Below are positions 47,409 through 56,390 of a DNA stretch of 64,000 nt, piece by piece. Both the position numbers and the translations under genes were made by a program. This DNA comes from Thalassovita mangrovi (GTDB lineage Bacteria > Pseudomonadota > Alphaproteobacteria > Rhodobacterales > Rhodobacteraceae): the NCBI RefSeq assembly GCF_009857745.1, contig NZ_WWEN01000003.1, forward strand, positions 186,001 through 250,000, written 5' to 3'. A model generated the notes under the pieces. The model saw only the letters and a program-made list of their open reading frames with translations. It was not told the DNA's origin and ran no database searches. Position 1 is the stretch's first letter. Each line of letters opens with the position of its first letter.

Positions 47409-48722
47409 TTATTCGGCCGGCTTGCCATAATGGGCGTTGAAATCTTCCTCGATCGTGGCCGGGGCCGCGGTCGGTTTTTCGATCACGCCCAGGATCGGCA
47501 GGATTACCAGGAAGTAGGCGAACCAGTAGGTCGCGCCGATCAGCGAGATGTAGGGATAGATCCCGTCGGTCGGCATCGCGCCCACCCACATCAGCACGAT
47601 GAAGTCGAGCACCAGCAGGTAGAACCACCACTTGAACATCGGGCGGAACCGGCCCGAGCGCACCCGGCTGGTGTCCAGCCACGGCACCAGAGCCATCACG
47701 ATGATCGCGCCGAACATCGCCAGCACGCCGAAGAACTTGGCGTCGACGATGCCGCCGGTGATCCAGCTTGCCGCCATCACCACCCAGACGTCGCCGGTGA
47801 AGGCGCGCAGGATCGCGTAGAAGGGCAGGAAGTACCATTCCGGAACGATGTGGGCGGGGGTCGAGAGCGGGTTGGCCTCGATATAGTTATCGGGGTGGCC
47901 CAGGAAGTTCGGCATGAAGCCGACGACGGCGAAGAACACCGCCAGCACCACGACCAGCGCGAACAGGTCCTTGATCACGAAATAGGGCCAGAACGGCAGG
48001 GTGTCTTTCTCGGCCTCTTCCTTCGACCCCTTGCGGACATCAACGCCGGTCGGGTTGTTGTTGCCGGTGGTGTGGAACGCCCAGATATGGACGATGACCA
48101 TCGCGGCGATCACGAAGGGCAGCAGGTAGTGCAGCGAGAAGAAGCGGTTCAGCGTGGCGTTGTCCACGGCGGGCCCGCCCAGCAGCCAGGTCTGGATCGA
48201 TTCACCGATGAACGGGATCGCGCCGAACAGGCCGGTGATCACGGTTGCGCCCCAGAACGACATCTGACCCCAGGGCAGAACATAGCCCATGAAGCCGGTC
48301 GCCATCATCAGCAGATAGATGATCATGCCGACGATCCAGGTGATTTCGCGCGGCGCCTTGTAGGAGCCGTAGAACAGACCGCGGAAGATGTGGATATAGA
48401 CCGCGAAGAAGAACAGCGAGGCGCCGTTGGCGTGCAGGTAACGCAGCATGAAGCCGCCGTTCACGTCGCGCATGATGTGTTCGACGCTGGCGAAGGCCAG
48501 GTCCACATGCGGGGTGTAATGCATCACCAGCACGATGCCGGTGACGATCTGCAGCGCCAGGCAGAACGCCAGGACGATGCCCCAGATCCACCACCAGTTC
48601 AGGTTCTTCGGGGTGGGGATCATGATGGTGTCATAAAGAAGACCAACGATCGGAAGGCGGCTGTGCAGCCACTTTTCGATGCCGGTTTTCGGTTCGTAAT
48701 GGTCGTGAGGAATTCCGGACAT
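47409..48722 (-). CDS. petB: Cytochrome b of the bc1 complex
   Basis: A 437-aa polytopic haem-b protein holding both quinone sites. Conserved parts are [20 protein letters not shown], the haem-ligand region [36 protein letters not shown] and the Qo-site [15 protein letters not shown]. It lies between petA and petC with gaps of 11 and 15 bp, so the three are one operon for quinol:cytochrome c reductase in the inner membrane. Confidence 0.98.
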   Translation of the reverse strand: MSGIPHDHYEPKTGIEKWLHSRLPIVGLLYDTIMIPTPKNLNWWWIWGIVLAFCLALQIVTGIVLVMHYTPHVDLAFASVEHIMRDVNGGFMLRYLHANGASLFFFAVYIHIFRGLFYGSYKAPREITWIVGMIIYLLMMATGFMGYVLPWGQMSFWGATVITGLFGAIPFIGESIQTWLLGGPAVDNATLNRFFSLHYLLPFVIAAMVIVHIWAFHTTGNNNPTGVDVRKGSKEEAEKDTLPFWPYFVIKDLFALVVVLAVFFAVVGFMPNFLGHPDNYIEANPLSTPAHIVPEWYFLPFYAILRAFTGDVWVVMAASWITGGIVDAKFFGVLAMFGAIIVMALVPWLDTSRVRSGRFRPMFKWWFYLLVLDFIVLMWVGAMPTDGIYPYISLIGATYWFAYFLVILPILGVIEKPTAAPATIEEDFNAHYGKPAE

Positions 48723-48733
48723 GCTACGCTCCC

Positions 48734-49294
48734 TTAACCCAGCTTGATCGTGGTTTCGTCTTCGAAGACGGCGATAGGCACGTCCAGGTTCCGCGGCGCA
48801 GGACCTTTGCGGATCCGGCCCGCGGCATCGTAATGCGACCCGTGGCAGGGGCAGAACCAGCCGCCGAAATCACCCGAACCGTTGCCGATCGGAACGCAGC
48901 CCAGATGGGTGCAGACGCCGATCATCACCAGCCATTCGCCGGCTTCGTCCATCGTGCGGTTCTCGTCCGATGCGTCGGCGTCGGGCTTGTTGGCGTTTTC
49001 CGATTTCTTGTCGACCAGGTCGTTCAGGTCGACCGCACGCGCTCCGGCGATTTCTTCCTCGGTACGGCGACGGATGAACACCGGCTTGCCCAGCCATTTA
49101 ACGGTCAGCTGGGTGCCCTTCTCAATGCCCGAAACGTCAACACGAATCGAGGCCAGCGCCTTCACGTCGGCGGAGGGGTTCATCTGATTGACAAGCGGCC
49201 AAACGGCGGCACCTGTGGCAACGGCACCGGCACCTGCGGTGGCGTAATACAGGAAGTCCCTGCGGGTGCCTTCGTGATCTTCTGCGTGGGACAC
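48734..49294 (-). CDS. petA: Rieske iron-sulfur protein of the bc1 complex
   Basis: A 186-aa protein with a Tat-type N-terminus ([20 protein letters not shown]) and the 2Fe-2S ligand boxes [10 protein letters not shown] and [10 protein letters not shown]. It passes electrons from quinol to cytochrome c1. The GTG at 49294 ([14 protein letters not shown]) with GGAG eight bases before it gives the standard length; a frame starting at 49348 is longer than family norm. First gene of petABC. Confidence 0.96.
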   Translation of the reverse strand: MSHAEDHEGTRRDFLYYATAGAGAVATGAAVWPLVNQMNPSADVKALASIRVDVSGIEKGTQLTVKWLGKPVFIRRRTEEEIAGARAVDLNDLVDKKSENANKPDADASDENRTMDEAGEWLVMIGVCTHLGCVPIGNGSGDFGGWFCPCHGSHYDAAGRIRKGPAPRNLDVPIAVFEDETTIKLG

Positions 49295-49525
49295 GAGGTT
49301 ATCTCCATTTTTCGGCCGGACCCGGCCTAATATCGGTTCTAGCGGCAAATTGATGCAGCCTTTCCGAGGCGCTGTTTAGCGGGGGATTCCCGCTCAGTCC
49401 AGCAGACAATGCTCCCGGGAGGTTGCATGCGCGCAACAGTTACCTATGTGTCGCGGTTGAGCCGCACCCGCGGAAGGTCTATGTTGCCGCGCAGAAACGC
49501 CGACCTTTTCGCAAGGAATCCCCCA

Positions 49526-50185
49526 ATGTCACGCCTTCTTACCACCACCTCGGCCCTGATTCTGTGTCTGGCGGGCGCCGCGAGCGCCGAAACCCAGATC
49601 AGCGTTTACGGCGGCTGGCAGACCTCGCCGCACAGCCGGATCACCGGCACGCTGCCTGCCGGCGTGGATTATCCCGGCCCGTTCAGCAGCTCGATCGGCT
49701 GGGACGGCAAATCCTTCACCATGCCGCCCTATTACGGCGCCCGCGTCACCTTCTGGCAGGGCGGCAACTGGGGCTGGGGGTTTGAGCTGAGCCATGACAA
49801 GGCCTATGCCGGCGCCGACATGTCGCCGGAATTCACCCGGCTGGAGTTCACCGACGGTCACAATATCTTGACGGTGAACTACATGAAGCGCTGGCCCGGC
49901 AAGTGGGACAAGTTCACCCCCTATGTCGGCGCCGGTATCGGTGTCGCGATCCCGCATGTCGACATCACCCCGACCGGCGGCCAGCATACCTATGAATACC
50001 AGTATACCGGCCCGGCCGCGCGGCTGACCGCGGGCGCCAGCTACCAGCTGAACGACCGCTGGGGGCTGTTCGGCGAATACCAGTTCACCATTTCGGACAA
50101 CGACGTGGAACTGACCGGCGGCGGCGATCTGAGCACCCGGATCATCACCAACGCGCTGAATGTCGGCGTGAGCTTCTCGTTCTGA
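49526..50185 (+). CDS. Outer-membrane beta-barrel protein, LpxQ-like (lipid A oxidase family)
   Basis: A 219-aa outer-membrane protein. The signal peptide (MSRLLTTTSALILCLAGAAS) leads to a barrel with alternating strands and a terminal Phe (NALNVGVSFSF). Segments ISVYGGWQTSPHSRITGTLP, MPPYYGARVTFWQGGNWGWG and TPYVGAGIGVAIPHVDI resemble rhizobial LpxQ, which oxidises the proximal glucosamine of lipid A. The assignment is by remembered similarity; simple porin or OmpW-like function remains possible. ATG 49526 starts the signal peptide. A repeat copy follows at its 3' end. Confidence 0.65.
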   Translation: MSRLLTTTSALILCLAGAASAETQISVYGGWQTSPHSRITGTLPAGVDYPGPFSSSIGWDGKSFTMPPYYGARVTFWQGGNWGWGFELSHDKAYAGADMSPEFTRLEFTDGHNILTVNYMKRWPGKWDKFTPYVGAGIGVAIPHVDITPTGGQHTYEYQYTGPAARLTAGASYQLNDRWGLFGEYQFTISDNDVELTGGGDLSTRIITNALNVGVSFSF

Positions 50186-50260
50186 GCGGGACCTGAGACA
50201 GAGGTGCGCGCCGCCGGCGCGCGCCTGTTTGCCTCGTCGCAGGCCGCTGGCCTGTTTCCT

Positions 50261-50335
50261 CGGGGGTGAGGGGCGCTGCCCCTCTGCGCGCCGAGGCGCG
50301 CATTCACCCCGGAGTATTTTCACCAAGAAGAAACG
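50261..50335 (+). repeat. Dispersed hairpin repeat, copy 4 (terminator-like)
   Basis: Outer stem CGGGGGTGA (50261-50269) with TCACCCCG (50304-50311) encloses GAGGGGC-GCT-GCCCCTC (50268-50284) and TGCGCGCC-GA-GGCGCGCA (50285-50302). It ends GGAGTATTTTCACCAAGAAG, AAA. It is the best-formed copy and follows the LpxQ-like gene. Confidence 0.75.
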
Positions 50336-50349
50336 GATACGCGCCCGCC

Positions 50350-50955
50350 TCAGTCGCTGGGCTGGGTCGCCTTCATGCTGTCGCGGGCGTTGAACACCGC
50401 GAACCAGTCGTCCAGCGCGTCGTTGCCCTTGCGCCAGTTGCGGCCCGCGTGGCGGAAATCGAGATAGCCCAGGGCGCAGCCGATGGCGATCTGGCCGATA
50501 TTGAGCGGCCCGGTCAGGTGCGACATCCAGCGGTCGTTGACCGCCTTCACGCCGCGCGCGGCCTTTTCCCACTGCGCCTCGACCCAGTCCTCGTAGACCA
50601 TATGCGGCGGGCGCACCCGAGATTCGTAGACCATCAGCACCGCGGCATCGAGAATGCCGTCGGCAGTGGCTTCCAGCGTCATCACCTCCCAGCGGCTGGC
50701 ATCGGGGTAGAGCCCGCCGCCGGCGCGGTCGTTGAGGAACTGGCAGATCACCCGGCTGTCATAGATCGCCGGGCCGTCGCCGCGGATCAGCGCCGGAATC
50801 TTGCCCAGCGGGTTGGCCGATTGCAGTTCGACCGGCGTCGAGACCGGCGTGGTTTTGACCGGCAGCAGGTCGACATCGTCGATCTGGCCGGTTTCGCGCA
50901 GGACGACCTCGACCTTGCGGACGAACGGCGATGCCGGCGAATAGACGAGTTTCAT
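50350..50955 (-). CDS. Glutathione S-transferase family protein
   Basis: A 201-aa cytosolic GST. The N-terminal thioredoxin fold has MKLVYSPASPFVRKVEVVLR (the Ser of YSPASPF is the likely catalytic residue), NPLGKIPALI and the glutathione-binding YDSRVICQFLN. The helical C-terminal domain contains DWVEAQWEKAARGVKAVNDR. The ATG at 50955 has GGGAGAG before it. Substrate cannot be stated. Confidence 0.9.
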   Translation of the reverse strand: MKLVYSPASPFVRKVEVVLRETGQIDDVDLLPVKTTPVSTPVELQSANPLGKIPALIRGDGPAIYDSRVICQFLNDRAGGGLYPDASRWEVMTLEATADGILDAAVLMVYESRVRPPHMVYEDWVEAQWEKAARGVKAVNDRWMSHLTGPLNIGQIAIGCALGYLDFRHAGRNWRKGNDALDDWFAVFNARDSMKATQPSD

Positions 50956-51011
50956 GGCGCTCTCTCCCTCTGGTTCGCGGCTGAGATTAGCACCGCGAAC
51001 CGGGCTGTCCA

Positions 51012-51635
51012 TCACTCAGGCACCGGCAGATCGCGCATCAAGGCGGCCAGCGCGGCAATCTCGCTGCCGAAACCGGTCTGTTCTATCGCCTCGGCGGCAG
51101 AAAGCCGGGCGGCGTCGGGTTTGTTCTGGCCCAGTTTCCAGGTGCCGTCGATATCCTCGATCCGCATCTTTGCCGGGACGATCATCCGCATCAGCCGGTC
51201 CATCGCCTCATCCGGCATCTTGTCGGTCTTCCAGATGGGTTTCGGGGCCAGATCGGCCTCGAACCGGTCGGACAGGCGATCCAGCACGCCAAGCAGGTCG
51301 TCCTGCGGCAGCAATTCGGCGGGACCGGACAGGTGGACGGCGACGTAATTCCAGGTCGGAACCTGGTCTTCGATCCCGTACCAATCGGGCGAGATATAGC
51401 CATGCGGGCCGGAAACGGCGAGCTTGACCAGCTGCGGGGTCTTGAGCCGCCGCGCGATCGGGTTGGAACGGACCAGGTGGAAGATCACATCGTCGCCCTC
51501 GATCAGGAAGGGGATATGCGACAGGAGCGGCGCGCCGGTGTCATCGGCGGCAGCAAGGATGCCGAAACCGGTCGCCTGCGCGAAATCCAGGTTCTGTTGG
51601 CGCGAAGCCTTGCGGTAGATCGGGTTGGGATGCAT
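51012..51635 (-). CDS. PaiB-like FMN-binding protein
   Basis: A 207-aa protein of the FMN-binding negative transcriptional regulator (PaiB) family, with a flavin-binding split-barrel fold. Matching blocks are HPNPIYRKASRQQNLDFAQA, DTGAPLLSHIPFLIEGDDVI, FHLVRSNPIARRL and YVAVHLSGPAELLPQDDLL. In Bacillus PaiB is linked to sporulation and protease control; here a role in flavin or redox control is only inferred. The ATG at 51635 starts the conserved region. It is 56 bp upstream of the GST gene and may be co-transcribed. Confidence 0.85.
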   Translation of the reverse strand: MHPNPIYRKASRQQNLDFAQATGFGILAAADDTGAPLLSHIPFLIEGDDVIFHLVRSNPIARRLKTPQLVKLAVSGPHGYISPDWYGIEDQVPTWNYVAVHLSGPAELLPQDDLLGVLDRLSDRFEADLAPKPIWKTDKMPDEAMDRLMRMIVPAKMRIEDIDGTWKLGQNKPDAARLSAAEAIEQTGFGSEIAALAALMRDLPVPE

Positions 51636-51695
51636 GGCGGGCCCTCTGATGCGTGTCGGCCGCAGGGTTCCGCAACGCCGCGCCGGAGGCAAGGG

Positions 51696-52958
51696 TTATG
51701 CGTTCAGTTGCGTGCCCGAGATGCCCAAAATCCGCGCCTCGACGATGGCGCCTTCGGTCTGGGCGGTCTTGAACGTCACCTCGGTGAACTGTTCGGTGCG
51801 GCCCATATGCGGGTTTTCCATCAGGATGCGGTGGGTTTGGCCGATCTGCTGCGACAGGTGTTTTTCGACCTGCGCCTGACCTGCCTCGCGCAGGCGAGCG
51901 GCGCGTTCCTTGATGACGTTGCCGTCGACCTGGTTCGGGATTTTCGCCGCGGGGGTGCCTTCGCGTTTCGAATAGGGGAAGACATGCAGCCAGGTCAGAT
52001 CGCATTCGGTAACCAGCTTCAGCGAGTTTTCGAAATGCGCATCGGTTTCGGTCGGGAATCCGGCGATGATGTCGGCGCCGAAGGTCATGTCGGGGCGCAG
52101 CCTGCGCGCTTCCTCGGCGAAGCGGATCGCGTCGTCGCGCAGATGGCGGCGCTTCATCCGTTTCAGGATCAGGTCGTCACCATGCTGCAGCGACAGATGC
52201 AGATGCGGCATCAGGCGCGGTTCCGTCGCGATGGCCTGCATCAGGTTTTCGTCCACCTCAATCGAATCGATCGATGAAATGCGCAGCCGCGGCAGGTCCG
52301 GCACCAGTTTCAGGATGCGCATCACCAGATCGCCCAGTTTCGGGCTGGCGGGCAGGTCGGCGCCCCAAGAGGTCAGGTCGACCCCGGTCAGCACGACCTC
52401 GTTATAACCCTTGTCGACCAGCCGCCTGATCTGATCGACCACCACGCCGGCGGGGACCGACCGCGAATTGCCCCGGCCATAGGGGATGATGCAGAAGGTG
52501 CAGCGGTGATCGCAGCCGTTTTGCACCTGCACATAGGCGCGGGACCGGGTGCCGAACCCGTCGATCAGGTGACCGGCGGTTTCCGTCACGGACATGATAT
52601 CGTCGACCTGCACCTTTTCGGTCTGGCCGATGAAATCGGGGCCCATCGCGTTCCAGGTTGCGGGCTGCATTTTCTCGGCATTGCCGATGACCAGGTCGAC
52701 CTCGCCCATCTTCGCGAAGGTTTCCGGTTCGGTCTGCGCGGCGCAGCCGGTGACGATCAGCTTGGCGTCGGGGTTTTCGCGGCGCAGCCGGCGGATTTCC
52801 TGCCGCGCCTTGCGCACCGCCTCGGCGGTGACGGCGCAGGTGTTGACCACCACGGCGCCTTCGACCCCGGCCTGTTGGGCCAAGTCCTTCATCGCTTCGG
52901 TTTCATAGGCGTTGAGCCTGCAGCCGAGCGTGGCGAAAACGGGGGGCTTGGCGGTCAC
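51696..52958 (-). CDS. mtaB: tRNA t6A37 methylthiotransferase
   Basis: A 420-aa radical-SAM enzyme that converts t6A37 to ms2t6A37 in tRNA. The UPF0004 N-terminal domain has three cluster Cys: [27 protein letters not shown] and [10 protein letters not shown]. The radical-SAM cluster is [19 protein letters not shown], followed by the TRAM-like C-terminus. The GTG start at 52958 overlaps the dapF stop (GTGA), so it is coupled to dapF. The MtaB subgroup is preferred to MiaB and RimO from the motif wording. Confidence 0.9.
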   Translation of the reverse strand: MTAKPPVFATLGCRLNAYETEAMKDLAQQAGVEGAVVVNTCAVTAEAVRKARQEIRRLRRENPDAKLIVTGCAAQTEPETFAKMGEVDLVIGNAEKMQPATWNAMGPDFIGQTEKVQVDDIMSVTETAGHLIDGFGTRSRAYVQVQNGCDHRCTFCIIPYGRGNSRSVPAGVVVDQIRRLVDKGYNEVVLTGVDLTSWGADLPASPKLGDLVMRILKLVPDLPRLRISSIDSIEVDENLMQAIATEPRLMPHLHLSLQHGDDLILKRMKRRHLRDDAIRFAEEARRLRPDMTFGADIIAGFPTETDAHFENSLKLVTECDLTWLHVFPYSKREGTPAAKIPNQVDGNVIKERAARLREAGQAQVEKHLSQQIGQTHRILMENPHMGRTEQFTEVTFKTAQTEGAIVEARILGISGTQLNA

Positions 52959-53800
52959 TTGATCTGCCCCTTCACCGAGGCGATGAATTCGGCGGTCAGA
53001 TGAGCGGTGAACACATGCATGGTTTCGCCGGTCATCCAGACGCCGTCGTCGCGCCAGTCGATGTGCAGAGAACCGCCATCCAGGTCGATCCGCACCGAGC
53101 GCCCGGTCAGCCCGCGCCGCGCCGCCGCCACGGCGGTCGCGCAGGAAGACGAGCCCGAGGCCAGCGTCACGCCGACGCCGCGTTCCCAAACCCGCATGCG
53201 CAGGTGATCCGGCCCGATCACGCTCGCGAATTGCACGTTGGTGCGCTCGGGGTAGAGCGGGTGATGTTCGGTCTCCGCCCCGCGGGTTTCCAGATCGACG
53301 GCTTCGGCATCCTTGACGAAGAAGGTGCAATGCGGGTTGCCCATGCCGGTGGCGGTGGGCTTGCCCTCGATCGGCAGTTCCAGCGTGTCCATTTCGCGCG
53401 CCAGCGGGATTTCATCCCAGGAAAGCTGCGGCTGGCCCATGTTGACCGAGGTCAGGCCATTGCCCGCATCCACCGCGTAAAGATCGCCGCGATCGGTGGT
53501 CAGGTGCAGTTCGCGCTTGCCGGTCTCATCCATCAGGTGGCGCGCGATGCAGCGGGTAGCGTTGCCGCAGGCGGCCGAGGTCGATCCGTCGGAATTGTAG
53601 AACACCAGATGCGCGTCGCCCGCGCCCCGTTCGATCACCGCCAGCTGATCGTAACCGACCCCCTTGTGGCGATCGGCGATGGCGATCACCAGCTCGGGCG
53701 GCAGGTCAATGGCATGCGCGCGCGCATCGACGACGACAAAGTCGTTGCCAAGCCCGTGCATCTTCATGAAGGGCAAAGGGGTATCCGCGCGGTTTTCCAT
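52955..53800 (-). CDS. dapF: Diaminopimelate epimerase
   Basis: DapF epimerises LL- to meso-diaminopimelate. The 281-aa protein has [20 protein letters not shown] near the start, the first catalytic Cys in [14 protein letters not shown] and the second in [23 protein letters not shown] 53800 is one of several close starts (53809 also in frame). Upstream lies the tRNA-Lys gene on the opposite strand. Translation is coupled to mtaB. Confidence 0.95.
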   Translation of the reverse strand: MENRADTPLPFMKMHGLGNDFVVVDARAHAIDLPPELVIAIADRHKGVGYDQLAVIERGAGDAHLVFYNSDGSTSAACGNATRCIARHLMDETGKRELHLTTDRGDLYAVDAGNGLTSVNMGQPQLSWDEIPLAREMDTLELPIEGKPTATGMGNPHCTFFVKDAEAVDLETRGAETEHHPLYPERTNVQFASVIGPDHLRMRVWERGVGVTLASGSSSCATAVAAARRGLTGRSVRIDLDGGSLHIDWRDDGVWMTGETMHVFTAHLTAEFIASVKGQIK

Positions 53801-53993
53801 CGCGCCCATATACGCCTGATTCCCCCCGCTTTCCAGTGCCGCCCGGCGCAACCCCGGCCTGGGCCAGCGGCAAGGCTGCACCTCTTCGACAGAGGCTCCA
53901 GTCGGGAACACCACCGCAGACACACGATCCCCTTGTTTTTCAAGGCTTCTGCGAGGAAAACAGAAAACATTGTCGAAAATGAAGATTTTAGGG

Positions 53994-54022
53994 TTGACCC
54001 TCCTGCCCGCAGTTTCTAGAAG
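53994..54022 (+). promoter_or_regulatory. Promoter of tRNA-Lys
   Basis: TTGACC (53994-53999), a 17-bp spacer, and TAGAAG (54017-54022) form a sigma-70-type promoter. Transcription would start near 54029, a few bases before the tRNA at 54036. Confidence 0.65.
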
Positions 54023-54035
54023 CTGCCTCCACAGT

Positions 54036-54111
54036 GGGCCGTTAGCTCAGTTGGTAGAGCAACTGACTTTTAATCAGTGGGTCGCAGGTTCGAATCCTGC
54101 ACGGCTCACCA
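54036..54111 (+). tRNA. tRNA-Lys (anticodon UUU)
   Basis: A 76-nt cloverleaf with encoded CCA. Acceptor GGGCCGT pairs with ACGGCTC; the anticodon loop CTTTTAA carries TTT; the T arm is GCAGG-TTCGAAT-CCTGC. The 3' 45 bases (54067-54111) are repeated at 62123-62167, the far end of the integrated element, so the present gene keeps function because the element brought an identical 3' half. Confidence 0.97.
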
Positions 54112-54115
54112 CTTA
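54067..54115 (+). repeat. attL: 49-bp att repeat within tRNA-Lys
   Basis: It runs from CTTTTAATCAGTGGGTCGCA in the anticodon loop through the CCA to CTTA past the tRNA. It is identical to 62123-62171. Identity is lost after CTTA, marking the end of the core. Confidence 0.95.
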
Positions 54116-54141
54116 ATCCTGAAATATCAATGGATTACGCG

Positions 54142-54159
54142 CCGCGCCTTCGGGCGCGG
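54142..54159 (+). terminator. Hairpin after tRNA-Lys brought by the element
   Basis: CCGCGCC-TTCG-GGCGCGG, a 7-bp stem with a UUCG tetraloop, followed by TTCGCGCG. It takes the place of a similar but different hairpin (GCACC-TTCG-GGTGC, 62195-62208) that lies past the far att site and is likely the original one. Confidence 0.6.
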
Positions 54160-54177
54160 TTCGCGCGTTCTGAATTG

Positions 54178-54197
54178 CCGGAAGCAATACGGAAGCA
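54178..54197 (+). repeat. Left arm-type integrase/excisionase site
   Basis: CCGGAAGCAATACGGAAGCA, two CGGAAGC units 12 bp apart. It matches 61974-61993 at 19 of 20 bases and lies 62 bp inside attL. Such paired repeats near each end are typical integrase or Xis arm sites. Confidence 0.6.
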
Positions 54198-54477
54198 CCG
54201 TGACAGAAAGATTGGCGCTGCTTCATGATGCAGGAAGGCAACACGGTGATCGTCGGGGAGCAAGGTTATCGCGGGTGACAGCCCAGCGCTGCCACTCATA
54301 ATTCAGGGCAAATCAAACGCGGATTCCCGGAAGCTTTCACACGGCCTTCGATGCAGCGTTCATGCTCGCCCTTATGCCGGAAAGTCGATCATGAGTTGAA
54401 ACGCAAACGAATATTTCCGAAAGTCCCTCAAGATCATTTTTATTAGGTGCAAAGCACCAGCAAGGGACGTTTCAAGA

Positions 54478-55563
54478 ATGGAAATTGCGGAAGTATTCGA
54501 TCTGGCACGTTGGTATCAGGATCAGGGGCCGAAAACAGGTAGGCTTTACCAAGAGCTTCAAACTGTCCTTCAGCACAATGCTTCACAGAACCAGAAACAA
54601 CCGGTTCGGGAGCCGCTAGAGAAGTTGATTTCGGCCTTGAAGGCGTTGCCAATGGCGGAACTCAGCTTTCAACAAGTTGCGCATCTCGATGACATGGGCG
54701 TGGCGTGCTTTCTCGGGGTTCGGGGGGCTGAGTTTGTCGAACGAGTAGTAACTCAGTCGAGTTACGACCCCGCAACCTCGGCTTCTGAAATAAAGACGGC
54801 GACGGACACAGTGAATGCCACTGTTGGGACGTTCCAGAATCTAGCAAACACGCTGAAGGCAGCAGCCTTTAAGACGGATAATGAAGCGGAAAAGCTGGAT
54901 TCTGACACTGCTATGGCTCGGATCCAGTTTAGGCAGGACGCATCGATCAGGAATATCGCGGAGATGAAGAAGTGGTCGGGCGACTGGAATGACATCGCCA
55001 GAGGCATTGGTCACCTGGTCGGAGAGACACCGCATGACATGAAAGTCGTTGGGGCGTCCAAAGGGTCCATTATCGTGTGCGTCACGGGAAGTATGATGCT
55101 CATCTCAGCATTTGCATTCATGTCGAAAAAAGTGTCCGGGATCGTGCTCGACGTCCTTCGCGTCCAAAATGCTATCGAAGACCTGCGCCACAAGCGCCTC
55201 TGGAACGATACGATCGAGAAGTCCATGAAAGATGACTTGAAGAAGCGAGAAGGAGCATTGGTGGACGAAATCATCGCGGGCCTGAAGGAGCGCGCAGGAG
55301 ATGGCTTTGTTCAGGAGCACGACGCCCACCTTACAACTGCAGTAAAAAAATATGTCGACTTCAGTAAGAAGGGTGGTGAGGTGGATTACCTTCAGCCGCC
55401 TGAACCCGAATTTGAGGAGGATCAGGCGATGGGCGACCACGAAGAATCCCAGAGTCTGCTTGTGACCGAGCTGCGGGATCTGATCTCAGAGATCAGATCG
55501 ATCAAGAGCGAGAGTTTGCTTCTGGAAGACATGTCGGGGGAAGTGGGGGATGATCCCCAGTAA
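54478..55563 (+). CDS. Hypothetical protein, element cargo (361 aa)
   Basis: I do not recognise this protein. Residues 1-180 look helical and soluble. A single hydrophobic stretch is at 197-215 (SIIVCVTGSMMLISAFAFMS), preceded by GETPHDMKVVGASKGS, and followed by a long charged coiled-coil-like region (residues 225-300) and an acidic tail (EPEFEEDQAMGDHEESQS). The central part suggests a membrane-inserting or self-assembling segment, as in some defence effectors, but that is inference. It is the leftmost gene and reads alone. Codon use is more AT-rich than host genes. Confidence 0.6.
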   Translation: MEIAEVFDLARWYQDQGPKTGRLYQELQTVLQHNASQNQKQPVREPLEKLISALKALPMAELSFQQVAHLDDMGVACFLGVRGAEFVERVVTQSSYDPATSASEIKTATDTVNATVGTFQNLANTLKAAAFKTDNEAEKLDSDTAMARIQFRQDASIRNIAEMKKWSGDWNDIARGIGHLVGETPHDMKVVGASKGSIIVCVTGSMMLISAFAFMSKKVSGIVLDVLRVQNAIEDLRHKRLWNDTIEKSMKDDLKKREGALVDEIIAGLKERAGDGFVQEHDAHLTTAVKKYVDFSKKGGEVDYLQPPEPEFEEDQAMGDHEESQSLLVTELRDLISEIRSIKSESLLLEDMSGEVGDDPQ

Positions 55564-55925
55564 GGGGGAAGGGACATTCGGTTGAGCTAGACGCCGTGCG
55601 AGACGAGGGTTCTCAGCGAGCTGGTCGAGGTTTCTACACGCACCGGGCCGTTTTCCTCCCTCCTTACCAGTCGCGCCCAGGCGACGCTCCTGACGAAAGC
55701 CCGGACTCATAAGATGCTGCGAGCGTAGTGCCGTAGGTAAGCCCGGCGCGTAGCCTAGGTTGCCCAGGTAGAGCGGACAGGCATAGTCGGCTCATACCGG
55801 CCCTTCGTACGCAAGCGGCGGAAGAGGAGAGAAGACACCTGTAGAAGCGGACACTGCTCAAGGGAGCGCCTTTGACATACAAGGGTGCATGGATCTGCGT
55901 GCTGCAACCGGATGAGCAATCTGAG
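55564..55925. other. Non-coding gap in the element
   Basis: This GC-rich interval of 362 bp has no gene I can support. A pair GTGCG (55595-55599) and CGCAC further on could form a structured RNA with internal CAGC/GCTG pairing. Short open frames on the minus strand read as low-complexity Ser/Arg/Gly. It might hold a structured RNA or a decayed gene. Confidence 0.3.
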
Positions 55926-56306
55926 TCACTGTTTTGGCTGGGCAATTTCCCACCGCCCGACATGACCCGCCGTTCGGATATCGCCGCGCTTTTTCATACG
56001 ATGAAGGTAGGAACGAAAGGTTGTTTCTTTGAGGTCAAAGTTTGTCAGGCGCGCTTGGCGATACAGCTCTTGCGTAGAAAGAGGCTTCATCGTGCCACGC
56101 AATGCCTGTAAAACAGCGTTTTCAGCTAGAACACGGTTGGCGCTGTTCTTCCGAGTTGTGAATTTGAGACCTTCGCGCTCAGCCCGTGCCTTGGAGAGCT
56201 GCCTGCTCAACGCACGGCGCTCGTCTTCAAGCTCCCTGATCCGCGCTTCAATATCTTCCAATTCGCGGGTCAGGCGCTTCTCAAAATAGGTCAGATTATC
56301 GTCCAT
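55926..56306 (-). CDS. Coiled-coil plus winged-helix protein
   Basis: A 126-aa protein, highly charged. Residues about 5-48 form a coiled coil (RLTRELEDIEARIRELEDER, then RRALSRQLSKARAE). Residues about 60-125 read as a winged helix: NRVLAENAVLQALRGT, LSTQELYRQARLTNFDLKET, TFRSYLHRMKKRGDI and the wing HVGRWEI. It is likely a DNA-binding regulator that dimerises through the coil. It is divergent from the NYN gene across the palindromic promoter, so it may control that promoter. No Shine-Dalgarno is seen before its ATG. Confidence 0.65.
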   Translation of the reverse strand: MDDNLTYFEKRLTRELEDIEARIRELEDERRALSRQLSKARAEREGLKFTTRKNSANRVLAENAVLQALRGTMKPLSTQELYRQARLTNFDLKETTFRSYLHRMKKRGDIRTAGHVGRWEIAQPKQ

Positions 56307-56329
56307 GTTGACCGTTGCATTTATATTTT

Positions 56330-56348
56330 TGCAACAAATAGTGTTGCA
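56330..56348. promoter_or_regulatory. Inverted repeat TGCAACA/TGTTGCA
   Basis: TGCAACA and TGTTGCA separated by AATAG, 24 bp upstream of the winged-helix gene. The right arm continues as GTTGCACTTAATGATTT, a sequence repeated as GTTGCACTTAACGGTTT near 56472-56488, so it may be one of a set of regulator sites. Confidence 0.45.
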
Positions 56349-56390
56349 CTTAATGATTTTCTAGTCAACAATTTCAAATAGTTGACAAAG

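Noticed and set aside
55664-55963. 99-codon minus-strand frame in the element gap
   Set aside because: It overlaps the start of no promoter or ribosome site, is rich in Ser/Gly/Arg, and overlaps the winged-helix gene; no coding signal was convincing.
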